From Sulfuritalea sp. (GTDB lineage Bacteria; Pseudomonadota; Gammaproteobacteria; Burkholderiales; Rhodocyclaceae), in NCBI GenBank assembly GCA_030247575.1, contig JAOTRV010000042.1, positions 1 through 32,920 on the forward strand: a stretch of 32,920 nt of DNA, written 5' to 3'. A program made the translations under genes and the position numbers. This document shows positions 22,860 through 32,918 of the stretch, in pieces. How positions within the stretch are numbered: position 1 is the first letter of the stretch; each line of letters opens with the position of its first letter. Below the pieces are notes generated by a model. The model searched no databases. It saw only the letters and a program-made list of their open reading frames with translations, and was not told where the DNA came from.

Positions 22860-24113
22860 TCAATAGGTTTCCACGTGGTAGCGGCCCTGTTGCAGGAGTT
22901 CCGTCCGCAGTGATTTCCAGTCCAGTCCGTGGCGGCCGCAGATGTCGCCGAGGGCTTCGTCAACGCCCGTCTCCATGCCTTTCAGGCCGCACAGGTACAA
23001 GTAGGTATTCTCGTCGCGCAGCAGGCACGCGACGTTGTCGCCCCGCGCCCGGATGAGGTCCTGCACGTAATGCTTGGGCTGCTCGGGGACTCGCGAAAAC
23101 GCCAGGTTGATGTCGATGAATTCCTTCGGCAGCCGGGTCAGCGGACCGAAATAGGGCAGTTCGCCCGGAGTGCGGGCGCCGAAGAACAGCATCAGCTTCC
23201 CATCCTCTGCAGGCACGTATTTGCGGCGCCTGCGTTCCGTCATCGCCCGCATCGGGGCGGAGCCGGTGCCGGTGCAGATCATCAGCAGATTGCTGCCCGG
23301 ATGGTTCGGCATCAGGAAGCTGGTGCCGTAGGGGCCGACGACGTGAACCTTGTCGCCCTTCTTCAGGTCGCAGAGGAAGTTCGACGCCACGCCGCGCACC
23401 GGCGCGCCCTCGTGATCCGTGGTCACCCGTTTCACCGTGAGCGACAGGTTGTTGTAGCGCGGACGCTCGCCGTCGCGCGGGCTGGCCACCGAATACAGGC
23501 GCACGTGATGAGGCTTGCCGTTGGCATCGAGCCCGGGCGCCAGGATGCCGATGGTCTGGCCTTCGAGCACCGGAAACGAGGCATTGCCGAAGTCGAGCAC
23601 GATGTGGCGGATATCGCTCGAAGCATCCTCGGCCGTGAGGCGAAAATTGCCGCTGACGCTTGCCACCGCAGGCTTCTGGATCGAATAGAGATTGACGTAG
23701 GGATGTGCGGCCGACCACGGCGGCGGGGCGACGCCGCCCTGACCGGAGGTCGACGCCGCGGCGATCCGCTCCACGTCGTCGGGCAGTACCGCCGCTGAAC
23801 TGCCGCCATCAGCCGGAGCGCTGTCTTCCAGGGCCAGCTGTTGCGGCAGCGTGTCCCACAGCAACTGCTCGGCCAGGGGATAGGCATCGTCGGCCCTGAC
23901 ATGGCGCCAGTTGTCGATCGCCCCGGTGGGGCAGGGCGAAATGCAGTTGTAGCAGAACTTGCACTTGCCGACATCCACTACGTAGTTGCGGGAGTCGTGG
24001 CTGATCGCATCGACCGGACAGGTTTCCTCGCAGGTGTTGCAGCGAATGCAGATCTCGGGATCGATCAGGTGCTGGCGCAGGATCGTCACCGGCGTTGTCG
24101 TAGCCGTGGTCAT
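22860..24113 (-). CDS. boxA: Benzoyl-CoA 2,3-epoxidase, reductase component BoxA
   Basis: A 417-residue iron-sulfur flavoprotein that passes electrons from NADPH to the epoxidase BoxB. Two [4Fe-4S] motifs lie at the N-terminus ([12 protein letters not shown] and [12 protein letters not shown]). After a Pro/Ala/Ser-rich linker comes a ferredoxin-NADP+ reductase module with the FAD motif RLYSVAS, the nucleotide motif GTGSAPMR and a C-terminal YHVETY. I place the start at the ATG at 24113, where AAGGA sits seven bases upstream; the in-frame TTG two codons earlier is too close to that site. It is the last gene of boxR-C-B-A, 104 bp after boxB. Confidence 0.93.
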   Translation of the reverse strand: MTTATTTPVTILRQHLIDPEICIRCNTCEETCPVDAISHDSRNYVVDVGKCKFCYNCISPCPTGAIDNWRHVRADDAYPLAEQLLWDTLPQQLALEDSAPADGGSSAAVLPDDVERIAAASTSGQGGVAPPPWSAAHPYVNLYSIQKPAVASVSGNFRLTAEDASSDIRHIVLDFGNASFPVLEGQTIGILAPGLDANGKPHHVRLYSVASPRDGERPRYNNLSLTVKRVTTDHEGAPVRGVASNFLCDLKKGDKVHVVGPYGTSFLMPNHPGSNLLMICTGTGSAPMRAMTERRRRKYVPAEDGKLMLFFGARTPGELPYFGPLTRLPKEFIDINLAFSRVPEQPKHYVQDLIRARGDNVACLLRDENTYLYLCGLKGMETGVDEALGDICGRHGLDWKSLRTELLQQGRYHVETY

Positions 24114-24166
24114 GTTCAATTCCTTCAGTCGGTTCGTCGCTTCGACTGGCAGAAGATACCAGCCTT

Positions 24167-24190
24167 CCGGCCGCAGCGGACTGCGGCCGG
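24167..24190 (-). promoter_or_regulatory. Strong hairpin between boxB and boxA
   Basis: CCGGCCGCAG, loop CGGA, CTGCGGCCGG gives a perfect 10-bp stem in the boxB-boxA gap. No T-tract follows on the minus strand, so it is not a standard terminator. It could protect the 3' end of boxB mRNA or reduce read-through into boxA, setting the ratio of oxygenase to reductase. The structure is seen; the effect is inferred. Confidence 0.45.
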
Positions 24191-24217
24191 ATTACCAGGA
24201 TGACTGCCGTCTGCCGC

Positions 24218-25642
<1,425 letters not shown>

Positions 25643-25669
25643 GGCATTCTCCTGTTTGTAAAGGCTTTC

Positions 25670-25739
25670 ACCACAGAGGCACAGAGAAATTCAAAAAAAT
25701 ATCTGTGGGTTTTCCTCTGTGCCTCTGTATCTCTGTGGT
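25670..25739. repeat. Large imperfect inverted repeat between boxC and boxB
   Basis: ACCACAGAGGCACAGAG (25670-25686) is mirrored by CTCTGTGCCTCTGT at 25715-25728, then a seven-base interruption and TGGT up to 25739. The arms enclose an A/T-rich centre. ACCACAGAG-type palindromes are scattered in many bacterial genomes, which suggests a mobile repeat. In the boxCB transcript it would form a hairpin. Confidence 0.6.
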
Positions 25740-25754
25740 TAAGGTTCTTGGGTC

Positions 25755-27425
25755 TTAAACGCGGTTCCAGTCGAACTTGGCTTTGTTTCCAGAGCCGAAG
25801 ACCTTCAGCGCGCCGCCTTCGCCGACGGCGTTGGGGCGGATGAAAATCCAGTTCTGCCAGGCCGAGAGGCGGCCGAAGACGCGGGTTTCCATGGTTTCGC
25901 CGGGGCCGAAGCGAAGATTGGCCTCCATCGCCGTCAGCGCGTCCGGAGACAGGCTGGCGCGCTCTTCGAGGACGAGGCGAATCTCGTCTTCCCAGTCGAG
26001 GTCGTCCGGTGTCGCGGTGACGAGGCCAAGTTCCAGCGCTGCGTCGGCGCCCAGCTTCTTGCCGATGGCCACCTTGGCGGCGGCGATCGGGGCTTCCTCG
26101 CCGTAGAAGCGGGCGGCGATGCGGTACTGGCCGTTGACCATCGGGTAGTTGCCGAAATTCATCTCCGACAGCACGACGGCGCCTTCCTGCTGCTCGTCAT
26201 CGGGCAGGGAGAGCATGTAGCCGCGGTCCGCGGCAAACAACAGCTCGGCCAGCGTGCCGGCGAAACAGCTGCCCTGGTCGACCAGCGCGATCAGGGTGCG
26301 TGAAGTGACATCGAGGCGGGCCAGGGTACGGCGCAGCATGCCGGTTACTTCGCGGACGAACCAGTGCTTCTGATGCTGCGCCAGCGCGGCATCGGCATCG
26401 AGTACGTGTTGTGCGTCGCCGCTGGTCTTCAGCACCCAGGTGCCGATTTCGAGGTCGTTGGTGCGCAGCATCAGGATCGCATCGTCGAGTTCGCGCGCCA
26501 TCAGCAGCGGCCACCAGGCTGCGCCGGCGGCGACGATGCCGTCGATGCTGTTCGCTACCGCGGCGGCGGGCGCAGCGACGGTGAGCGTGGCGCGACGCGC
26601 TTTGCGGTCGATGATCACATCGACGGTTTCGTAGTGATAGCCGGCCTCGTCCATGGTGCGCGTGAGGGCGGGCAGGGCGATTCCCTTGGCATCGGCGGGG
26701 CGGTCGCTATGTGCCGCGAGCTGCTCCGCGCGCTGCTGCACCTTCTCGGCGAATTGCTGGGGCTTGGCGTAGTCGTCGATCAGGCGCCATTCCTTGGCGC
26801 GCTGCGCCCGCACGCCTTCGGTCAACGTGCAGAAGATGTCGGCGTGGTCGCGCCGCACGTGACGCTTGTCGGTGACGCGAGTGAGGCCGCCGGTGCCGGG
26901 CAGGACGCCGAGCAGCGGGACTTCGGGCAGGCTCACCGCCGAAGAGCGGTCGTCGATCAGGAGGATCTCATCGCAGGCGAGCGCCAGTTCATAGCCGCCA
27001 CCGGCGGTGGTGCCATTGCAGGCGGCGATGAACTTGAGCCCCGAATGGCGGCTGGAATCCTCGATGCCGTTGCGCGTCTCGTTGGTGAATTTGCAGAAAT
27101 TCACCTTCCAGGCGTGGGTCGACAGGCCGAGCATGAAGATGTTGGCGCCGGAACAGAAAATGCGTTCGCGGGCAGAGGTGACGATGACGCTGCGGACCTC
27201 GGGATGCTCGAAGCGGATGCGCTGCAGCGCGTCGTGGAGCTCGATATCGACGCCCAGGTCGTAGGAGTTCAGCTTCAGTTTGTAGCCGGGTTTGATGCCG
27301 CCATCCTCGTCGATGGCGAGATGCAGCGTCGCGATCGGGCCGTCGCAGCTCAGCCGCCAGTGCTTGTATTGGTCGGGATGGGTGTCATAGGTAATGGTCT
27401 GCCGGGGGGCATCTGGATAAGTCAT
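25755..27425 (-). CDS. boxC: 2,3-Epoxybenzoyl-CoA dihydrolase BoxC
   Basis: A 556-residue enzyme made of two crotonase-like halves, the normal size for BoxC. It hydrolytically opens 2,3-epoxybenzoyl-CoA to 3,4-dehydroadipyl-CoA semialdehyde and formate. The N-terminal half carries the better-preserved crotonase features (FCSGANIFMLGLS, then NGTTAGGGYELALACD); the second half is more diverged. I start it at the ATG at 27425, preceded by GGAG, because MTYPDAPRQ is the usual BoxC beginning. A longer in-frame extension to 27494 would run back into boxR. It is second in the operon, 26 bp after boxR. Confidence 0.93.
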   Translation of the reverse strand: MTYPDAPRQTITYDTHPDQYKHWRLSCDGPIATLHLAIDEDGGIKPGYKLKLNSYDLGVDIELHDALQRIRFEHPEVRSVIVTSARERIFCSGANIFMLGLSTHAWKVNFCKFTNETRNGIEDSSRHSGLKFIAACNGTTAGGGYELALACDEILLIDDRSSAVSLPEVPLLGVLPGTGGLTRVTDKRHVRRDHADIFCTLTEGVRAQRAKEWRLIDDYAKPQQFAEKVQQRAEQLAAHSDRPADAKGIALPALTRTMDEAGYHYETVDVIIDRKARRATLTVAAPAAAVANSIDGIVAAGAAWWPLLMARELDDAILMLRTNDLEIGTWVLKTSGDAQHVLDADAALAQHQKHWFVREVTGMLRRTLARLDVTSRTLIALVDQGSCFAGTLAELLFAADRGYMLSLPDDEQQEGAVVLSEMNFGNYPMVNGQYRIAARFYGEEAPIAAAKVAIGKKLGADAALELGLVTATPDDLDWEDEIRLVLEERASLSPDALTAMEANLRFGPGETMETRVFGRLSAWQNWIFIRPNAVGEGGALKVFGSGNKAKFDWNRV

Positions 27426-27451
27426 TCGCTTCTCCGTGTTGTGTGGTTGGT

Positions 27452-28354
27452 TTACTTCAATGCTGCAAGAGCGTGGCGCAACTGCATGAGGCAATCTTCC
27501 GGCGGCCGGCCGGTGGTATCGACGGTGACGTCCGCCTTCGAGTACAGCGGCTCGCGTGCGACGAGGATGCGGCGCATGTCTTCCATGGCTTCGGTATTGC
27601 CTTCCATGGGACGGAAATCGCCCTGGGCGACGACGCGCGACATGTGTTCTTCCGGGGTGGCCTTGACCCAGACGGTAAAGCAGTTCATCAGCAGCAGATT
27701 GAAGGTTTCCGCTTCGGAAACGATGCCGCCGCCGACGGTGATGACGGCGCTCTCATGCTCGGCGATGAAGCTTTCGAGGCAGCGCCGTTCGAGGCGCCGA
27801 TAGCCGGGCTGGCCGTAAAGCATGAAGATCTCGTTGAGGCTCATGCCGGCCTCCGCTTCGATCGCGCTGTTGAGCTCGACGAAGGGCAGGGACAACTCGC
27901 TGGCCAGCGCGCGGCCGAGGGTGGACTTGCCGGCGCCGCGCAGGCCGACCAGGGCGATGCGCTTGCGGCGGGAGGCGTCTTCGTTGCCGAAATCGCGCAT
28001 CAGGCGCAGCAGCGCTTCTTCGAGGCGGCTCGGCGAGAGCTGTTCGAGGAAGCGGGAGATCAGCCGGTACTCCGGCGAGCTGTGCTGCGGTTCGAGCAGT
28101 TCGATCAGGGAAACGCCGAGCGCATGGGCGACGTGGCGCAGCACCATGATGGATGGATTGGTCTCGCCGCTTTCCACCTGTGCCAGGTAGCGCTCCGATA
28201 CCACGGAGTTCAGTGCCAGACTCTTGCGCGACATGCCGCGCCGCGCGCGCGCTTCGCGCACGCGAAGGCCCAGTGCCTGGATGAACTCGGCGTCGGCGGC
28301 TTCGTCGATGAGGGGCAATGCCGCCGGCTGGTCGGCTTTTGCAGAGGATTCCAT
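27452..28354 (-). CDS. boxR: BoxR/BzdR-type regulator: XRE helix-turn-helix fused to shikimate-kinase-like domain
   Basis: A 300-residue two-domain regulator. Residues 25-85 form an XRE/lambda-repressor helix-turn-helix (MSRKSLALNSVVSERYLAQV). From about 130 a shikimate-kinase-like domain follows with Walker A GLRGAGKST at 137-145. In Azoarcus, BzdR and BoxR are paralogues of this build that repress the anaerobic bzd and aerobic box genes and are relieved by benzoyl-CoA. Here a single copy is the first gene of box and lies divergent from bzd, so it could serve both; BzdR would be an equally fair name. The ATG at 28354 gives the family length. A 19-codon extension to 28411 is possible, but nothing supports it and it would overlap the FNR-like site. 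Confidence 0.9.
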   Translation of the reverse strand: MESSAKADQPAALPLIDEAADAEFIQALGLRVREARARRGMSRKSLALNSVVSERYLAQVESGETNPSIMVLRHVAHALGVSLIELLEPQHSSPEYRLISRFLEQLSPSRLEEALLRLMRDFGNEDASRRKRIALVGLRGAGKSTLGRALASELSLPFVELNSAIEAEAGMSLNEIFMLYGQPGYRRLERRCLESFIAEHESAVITVGGGIVSEAETFNLLLMNCFTVWVKATPEEHMSRVVAQGDFRPMEGNTEAMEDMRRILVAREPLYSKADVTVDTTGRPPEDCLMQLRHALAALK

Positions 28355-28409
28355 CGTGACAGGGCGTTGGCTTGAAGAGAATCGGGAACTCGAATAGGCA
28401 CTATAGTAC

Positions 28410-28423
28410 ATGATTCAAATCAA
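28410..28423. promoter_or_regulatory. FNR/Anr-like binding site
   Basis: ATGATTCAAATCAA matches the FNR consensus TTGAT-N4-ATCAA at nine of ten defined positions. In Azoarcus sp. CIB the FNR homologue AcpR is required for anaerobic bzd expression. The site lies within the boxR promoter area and about 90 bp upstream of the best bzd start-site candidate. It could therefore repress box without oxygen and/or activate bzd. Confidence 0.55.
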
Positions 28424-28471
28424 GAAGTGAAATATTTTTTTAAGCCTAAACAAAAAATGGTTATTGATAGC

Positions 28472-28499
28472 TTGTAACTAATTGAACAAAAGCTATAAA
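28472..28499 (+). promoter_or_regulatory. Candidate bzdN promoter
   Basis: TTGTAA (28472-28477) and TATAAA (28494-28499) with a 16-bp spacer, inside the A/T-rich block. It would leave a leader of about 170 bases before bzdN. Confidence 0.45.
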
Positions 28500-28533
28500 T
28501 GGAGAGTTGGCGGCGTCAGGAAAAATAATGCAT

Positions 28534-28559
28534 GCCCCTATTGACGAGGGCGTTTTTTT
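28534..28559 (+). terminator. Weak terminator-like stem with T7 in the bzd leader
   Basis: GCCC (28534-28537) can pair with GGGC (28548-28551) across a ten-base loop, followed by G and seven T. A four-pair stem is weak for intrinsic termination. Its position between promoter candidate and first gene would fit an attenuator, or it may be the residue of an old terminator. Confidence 0.25.
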
Positions 28560-28675
28560 ATCTCATACTTCGCCCAGAATGTGCAGTATGGTTCAGCAGA
28601 GGAACAATAGTTCCAAGTTCAAAAACGAATACCGCATCCAGAGCGCTGCGATGGATCGCCAAAAAGGAGGCAGCA

Positions 28676-29815
28676 ATGTCTGATGGTTTGTTCGACCAGT
28701 TCAAGAACTGGTATGAGAAGCGCCACGACTACGCGCGTGACTGGAAGGCGCGCACCGGTGGTCAGGTGGTCGCGACGATGTGCACCTACACGGCGGAGGA
28801 ATTGCTGATCGCCGCCGGCATGCTGCCGGTGCGCGTGCTCGGCGCCCATGAGCCGCAGAACGTCACCGAGCCGCATATCTTCGGCATGTTCTGTCCCTTC
28901 TGCCGCGATTCGCTGGCCCAGGGCCTGCTCGGCCGCTTCGACTACTGCGAAGGCGTGACGCTGACCCAGTCCTGCATCCAGTACCGGCAGACCTTCAGTT
29001 CGTGGCGCAGCAACGTTCCCTCCGTACAGTGGGACTACTACGTGCCGATGCCCAACGACGTCCAGTCGCCGCATGCGCGCAAGGCCCATTACGCCGAGAT
29101 CCAGTCCTTCCGTACTTTCCTTTCGGCGCTGACCGGCAAGGAACTGACCGATGCGATGCTGAAGGAGGCGCTGGCCGTGGTGGACGAGAATCGCCGCCTG
29201 CTGCGCGAACTGTTCGAGTACCGCAAGGAAGAGAACCCCAAGGTTACCGGCGTCGAGGCCCTGTACGCCTCGATTACCGCGCAGTTCGTGGACAAGCGCG
29301 AGCACAACGAGATGCTCAAGAAAACGCTGGCCGCGCTGCCCTCGCGCAAGATGGAGCGCAAGGAAGGTGTCCGCTTCATGACCATCGGCTCGGAGAACGA
29401 CGACATCGCCTTCATGGCCATGGTCGAGTCGGTCGGCTCGACCATCGTCATCGACGACCAGTGTTCCGGCACCCGGTACTTCTGGAACGAGTCGAAGCCC
29501 GAGGCCGACGTGATCAAGGCCATCGCCGACCGCTACTGCGACCGCCCGGCCTGCCCGACCAAGGATTACCCGGCTCACACGCGCTTCGACCATGTGCTCG
29601 GCCTGGCCAAGGAGTTCAACGCGCGTGCGGCGATCTTCCTGCAGCAGAAGTTCTGCGATCCGCACGAGGGCGACTATCCCGATCTCAAGGAGCACCTCGA
29701 GAAGAACGGCATCCCGACGCTGTTCCTCGAATTCGACATCACCAACCCCATCGGCCCCTTCCGCATCCGTGTCGAGGCATTCCTCGAAACGATGAGCGAC
29801 GAAGAGCTGTTCTGA
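28676..29815 (+). CDS. bzdN: Benzoyl-CoA reductase subunit BzdN (BcrC-like)
   Basis: A 379-residue member of the HgdB/FldB family, one of the two subunits housing the benzoyl-CoA-reducing module. It begins with the family-typical [20 protein letters not shown] (about residues 35-54), and conserved cysteines such as those in [11 protein letters not shown] and in the CSGTRYFW stretch are candidates for cluster binding. The complete enzyme uses ATP hydrolysis and reduced ferredoxin to reduce benzoyl-CoA to cyclohexadienoyl-CoA without oxygen. I start at the ATG at 28676, where AAGGAGG is five bases upstream. Longer frames into the leader lack family sequence. Confidence 0.9.
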   Translation: MSDGLFDQFKNWYEKRHDYARDWKARTGGQVVATMCTYTAEELLIAAGMLPVRVLGAHEPQNVTEPHIFGMFCPFCRDSLAQGLLGRFDYCEGVTLTQSCIQYRQTFSSWRSNVPSVQWDYYVPMPNDVQSPHARKAHYAEIQSFRTFLSALTGKELTDAMLKEALAVVDENRRLLRELFEYRKEENPKVTGVEALYASITAQFVDKREHNEMLKKTLAALPSRKMERKEGVRFMTIGSENDDIAFMAMVESVGSTIVIDDQCSGTRYFWNESKPEADVIKAIADRYCDRPACPTKDYPAHTRFDHVLGLAKEFNARAAIFLQQKFCDPHEGDYPDLKEHLEKNGIPTLFLEFDITNPIGPFRIRVEAFLETMSDEELF

Positions 29816-29838
29816 ATCTGACGGGAGAGAAGATAGCA

Positions 29839-31149
29839 ATGAGTGCACAGAACAAATATCCGACCGAATCCCTGAAGCTGTGGGGCAAGGCGAAGCAGCT
29901 GCGCGAGCAGTATTACCAGAACTACGCGCGCGCCAAGGACAACGGCGGCCTGCGCTGGTCCGGCTCCGCCTGGGCCCTGGATGCCGTGCCGGCGGGCCTC
30001 GGTGACGACGTCTATTCGCTGACCGGCGAGCCCTACGCGGCTGCCGTCGCGCACGACAAGAAGTTCGCCAAGGAATGCATGGATGCGGCCGAGTCGGTGG
30101 GTTTTGCCCGCGACCTCTGCTCCTACATGCGTATCTACTGGGGTGGCATGCACCTCGACAAGTACCTGTACGGCGGCAAGTTCCCCAAGCCGGACTTCAT
30201 CTTCCAGACTCAGATCTGCTGCTCGCACTCGAAGTGGTACCAGCATGTCGCCAAGGAAGAGAAGGTGCCGCAGTTTTACGTGGATGTCGGCGTCGGCCCT
30301 TACAAGGACATGAATTCCGCGCGTCTCGACTACGTGACCAACCAGTTGCTCGACGGCATCGAGTTCCTGGAGAAATCCACGGGCCGTACGTTCGATGACG
30401 AAAAATTCATCAAGGCGGTCAAGAACGAAATGCGCTCGACCAGCCGCTGGGCCGATATCTGCGCCCTGAACAAGGTCAAGCCGGCCCCGCTCGATGAAAA
30501 GACCATGTACTCCCTGTACGTGCTGGCCACTCTGTCGAAGTCCTCGCAGTGGTGTGCGGACTTCTACGACGAGCTCTACGAAGAGGTCAAGGACCGCGTC
30601 GCCCGCGGCATCGCGGCAGTGCCCAACGAAGTCTGCCGCATGATGTCGGACACGCAGCCGCCCTGGGGCTTCCTCAAGATCTTCCGTTACCTCGAAACCT
30701 TCGGCGCGGTGTCGATCGGCTCGCTCTACACCTTCGCGCTGGAAGGCATCTGGGAAGACAAGCCGGACGGCAGCTGGGGTGGACGCTCGCTGCCGTGGGA
30801 GAAGGGCATCGAGATGAACACCCGCGAACAGGCGGCACGTCTCTACGCCGACTGGAACTTGTCGAAGCCGCAGTGGCAGCATTTCTTCGATCCGCGCCTG
30901 AAGACCGAGATGATGCTGCGCATCGTCAAGGAGTGGCAGGTCGATGGCGTCATGCTGCACCTCAACCGCGGCTGTGAAGGTCTTTCGATGGGCATCATGG
31001 AGAACCGTCTGGGCATCGCCAACGCCGGGGTCCCGATCATGACCTTCGAAGGCAACATGGGCGACGAACGGGAATTCGACGAAGTGCGGACGCAGGCGCG
31101 GGTCGACGCCTTCATGGAACAACTGGGTCTGCGCCGTCAGGCCGCCTGA
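29839..31149 (+). CDS. bzdO: Benzoyl-CoA reductase subunit BzdO (BcrB-like)
   Basis: A 436-residue HgdB/FldB-family partner of BzdN; together they form the catalytic substrate-binding module. Conserved cysteines in [12 protein letters not shown] and the C-terminal [13 protein letters not shown] are recognisable. The ATG at 29839 lies 23 bp after bzdN and is preceded by GGGAGAGAA. A much longer in-frame upstream extension overlaps bzdN out of frame and is not protein-like. Confidence 0.9.
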   Translation: MSAQNKYPTESLKLWGKAKQLREQYYQNYARAKDNGGLRWSGSAWALDAVPAGLGDDVYSLTGEPYAAAVAHDKKFAKECMDAAESVGFARDLCSYMRIYWGGMHLDKYLYGGKFPKPDFIFQTQICCSHSKWYQHVAKEEKVPQFYVDVGVGPYKDMNSARLDYVTNQLLDGIEFLEKSTGRTFDDEKFIKAVKNEMRSTSRWADICALNKVKPAPLDEKTMYSLYVLATLSKSSQWCADFYDELYEEVKDRVARGIAAVPNEVCRMMSDTQPPWGFLKIFRYLETFGAVSIGSLYTFALEGIWEDKPDGSWGGRSLPWEKGIEMNTREQAARLYADWNLSKPQWQHFFDPRLKTEMMLRIVKEWQVDGVMLHLNRGCEGLSMGIMENRLGIANAGVPIMTFEGNMGDEREFDEVRTQARVDAFMEQLGLRRQAA

Positions 31150-31179
31150 CGCTAACGGAAACTACAGGAGGAATCGAGA

Positions 31180-31989
31180 ATGATTACCGCTGGAATCGAC
31201 ATGGGCTCGCGCAGCGTCAAGGTGGTGCTGCTGGAAGAACTCAAGGTAGCCGACGCACCGCAACTCAAATACGGCGTCAAGAAAGTACACCTCATGATGC
31301 CCGGGGACCTCGACCAGGACCAGGCCGCCGACAAGGCCTTCGACGACGCCCTGGCCGCCGCTGGCCTGACGCGTAGCGACGTCCAGGCCGTGTTCGCCAC
31401 CGGTGCGGGCCGGAAACAGGTCGGCTTCGCCACCGAAGGCATCACCGAAATGACCGCCGGCGCCAAGGGCGCGGTGTACATGTACCCGCAGGCGCGGACG
31501 GTGGTCGACGTCGGTGCCGAAGAAGGCCGCGGCATGAAGACCGACGGCGAAGGCCGCGCGGTGGACTTCGCCGGCAACGAGAAATGCGCCGCCGGCGCCG
31601 GCTCCTTCGCCGAAGCCATGAGCCGGGCGCTGCAGATGACCCTCAAGGAATTCGGCGACGCCAGCCTGCAATCGGACAAGACCATCCCGATGAACGCCCA
31701 ATGCACCGTCTTCGCCGAATCCGAAGTGGTGTCCCTGATCCACTCCTCGACGCCGAAGAACGACATCGCCAAGGCGGTGCTCGACGCGGTGGCCAGCCGG
31801 GTCTGCGCCATGGTGCGCCGGGTCGGCATCGAAGGCGAAGTCGTGCTGATCGGCGGCATGGTGCACAACGCCGGCTTCGTCCAGTCGCTGAAGACCGCGA
31901 TGGGCGTCGATACGATTTCCCTGCCCGACATGCCGGAATACATCAGCGCGCTGGGTTGCGCCCTGATCGCCGCCGAACGTCAGCACTGA
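31180..31989 (+). CDS. bzdP: Benzoyl-CoA reductase ATPase subunit BzdP (BcrD-like)
   Basis: A 269-residue ASKHA-fold ATPase of the BadF/BcrD/2-hydroxyglutaryl-CoA dehydratase activator family. The phosphate-1 loop AGIDMGSRSVKVVL is at the N-terminus. The cluster-binding motif NEKCAAGAGSFAEAM includes one of the cysteines that bridge a [4Fe-4S] cluster between the two ATPase subunits, and the adenosine region GGMVHNAGFV is near the end. It couples ATP hydrolysis to low-potential electron transfer. The ATG at 31180 follows AGGAGGAA. The short length and its place before the larger ATPase fit the bzd (Azoarcus) order. Confidence 0.88.
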   Translation: MITAGIDMGSRSVKVVLLEELKVADAPQLKYGVKKVHLMMPGDLDQDQAADKAFDDALAAAGLTRSDVQAVFATGAGRKQVGFATEGITEMTAGAKGAVYMYPQARTVVDVGAEEGRGMKTDGEGRAVDFAGNEKCAAGAGSFAEAMSRALQMTLKEFGDASLQSDKTIPMNAQCTVFAESEVVSLIHSSTPKNDIAKAVLDAVASRVCAMVRRVGIEGEVVLIGGMVHNAGFVQSLKTAMGVDTISLPDMPEYISALGCALIAAERQH

Positions 31990-32012
31990 ACCCTACGGAA
32001 GAGGAGCCAAAC

Positions 32013-32918
32013 ATGAATGCAGAAGTCAAAGCCGCCCCGACCGCCCCGGAGAAGAAGGAATTCTGGCGCTGGCAGGAAACCGCATGGGTCGATGAAAGCA
32101 AGGACTGGAAGAGCGCCAAGATCGTCACCTGCGGCATCGACGTCGGTTCCGTGTCGTCCCAGGCCGTGCTGGTCATCGACGGCGAACTCTACGGCTTCAA
32201 CAGCATGCGCACCGGCAACAACTCGCCGGACTCGGCCAAGAACGCCCTGCAAGGCGTCATGGACAAGTGCGGCATGAAGCTCGAAGACATCCACTACGTC
32301 GTCGGCACCGGCTACGGCCGGGTCAATGTGCCGTTCGCCCACAAGGCCATCACCGAAATCGCCTGCCATGCGCGCGGCGCCAACTACATGGGCGGCAACG
32401 GCGTGCGCACCATCCTCGACATGGGCGGCCAGGACTGCAAGGCCATCCACTGCGACGAAAAGGGCAAGGTCACCAACTTCCTGATGAACGACAAATGCGC
32501 CGCCGGCACCGGGCGCGGCATGGAAGTCATCTCCGACCTGATGCAGATCCCGATCGCCGAACTGGGCCCGCGCTCCTTCGACGTCGACGTCGAACCCGAA
32601 GCCGTGTCCTCGGTCTGCGTGGTGTTCGCCAAGTCCGAAGCGCTGGGCCTGCTCAAGGCCGGCTACACCAAGAACAAGGTGATCGCGGCCTACTGCCAGG
32701 CCATGGCCGAGCGGGTGGTCTCCCTGCTGGAGCGGATCGGGGTGGAGGAAGGCTTCTTCATCACCGGCGGCATCGCCAAGAATCCGGGCGTGGTCAAGCG
32801 CATCGAGAAGCTGCTGGGCATCAAGGCCATGGAGACCAAGATCGACAGCCAGATCGCCGGGGCGCTGGGCGCCGCGCTGTTCGGCTACACCCTGATGTCG
32901 AAGAAGGCGGCGGGCTGA
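32013..32918 (+). CDS. bzdQ: Benzoyl-CoA reductase ATPase subunit BzdQ (BcrA-like)
   Basis: A 301-residue partner ATPase of BzdP. An N-terminal stretch of about 38 residues leads into CGIDVGSVSSQAVLVIDG (phosphate loop). Then come DMGGQDCKAI, the cluster-loop cysteine in NDKCAAGTGRGME, and GGIAKNPGVV. At about 300 residues it is far shorter than the roughly 440-residue BcrA of Thauera, which together with the N-O-P-Q order supports the bzd subclass. The ATG at 32013 follows GAGGAG, 23 bp after bzdP. The gene ends two bases before the window edge; a ferredoxin and the downstream beta-oxidation genes would be expected beyond it. Confidence 0.9.
   Translation: MNAEVKAAPTAPEKKEFWRWQETAWVDESKDWKSAKIVTCGIDVGSVSSQAVLVIDGELYGFNSMRTGNNSPDSAKNALQGVMDKCGMKLEDIHYVVGTGYGRVNVPFAHKAITEIACHARGANYMGGNGVRTILDMGGQDCKAIHCDEKGKVTNFLMNDKCAAGTGRGMEVISDLMQIPIAELGPRSFDVDVEPEAVSSVCVVFAKSEALGLLKAGYTKNKVIAAYCQAMAERVVSLLERIGVEEGFFITGGIAKNPGVVKRIEKLLGIKAMETKIDSQIAGALGAALFGYTLMSKKAAG

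Larger units (their letters stand above)
28355..28675. promoter_or_regulatory. Divergent boxR / bzdN regulatory region
   Basis: 321 bp without a gene. The portion 28405-28530 is markedly A/T-rich against the high-GC surroundings. It holds an FNR-like palindrome, a bzd promoter candidate and a small GC stem followed by seven T (each listed separately). AAAAAGGAGG precedes bzdN. On the minus strand TACTAT at about 28399-28404, just downstream of the FNR-like box, is a possible boxR -10 element. Confidence 0.6.

Noticed and set aside
26364-27803. 479-codon open frame antisense to boxC and boxR
   Set aside because: It is a mirror of two well-recognised genes and its translation shows no domain.
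28355-28411. N-terminal extension of BoxR from the ATG at 28411
   Set aside because: It would add a Ser/Tyr-rich tail not typical of the family and would place the start codon inside the FNR-like site. The ATG at 28354 gives the usual length.
32013-32918. Thauera-type bcrCBAD naming for the benzoyl-CoA reductase genes
   Set aside because: The last ATPase subunit is 301 residues, much shorter than Thauera BcrA, and the small ATPase precedes it. The bzdNOPQ subclass fits better.
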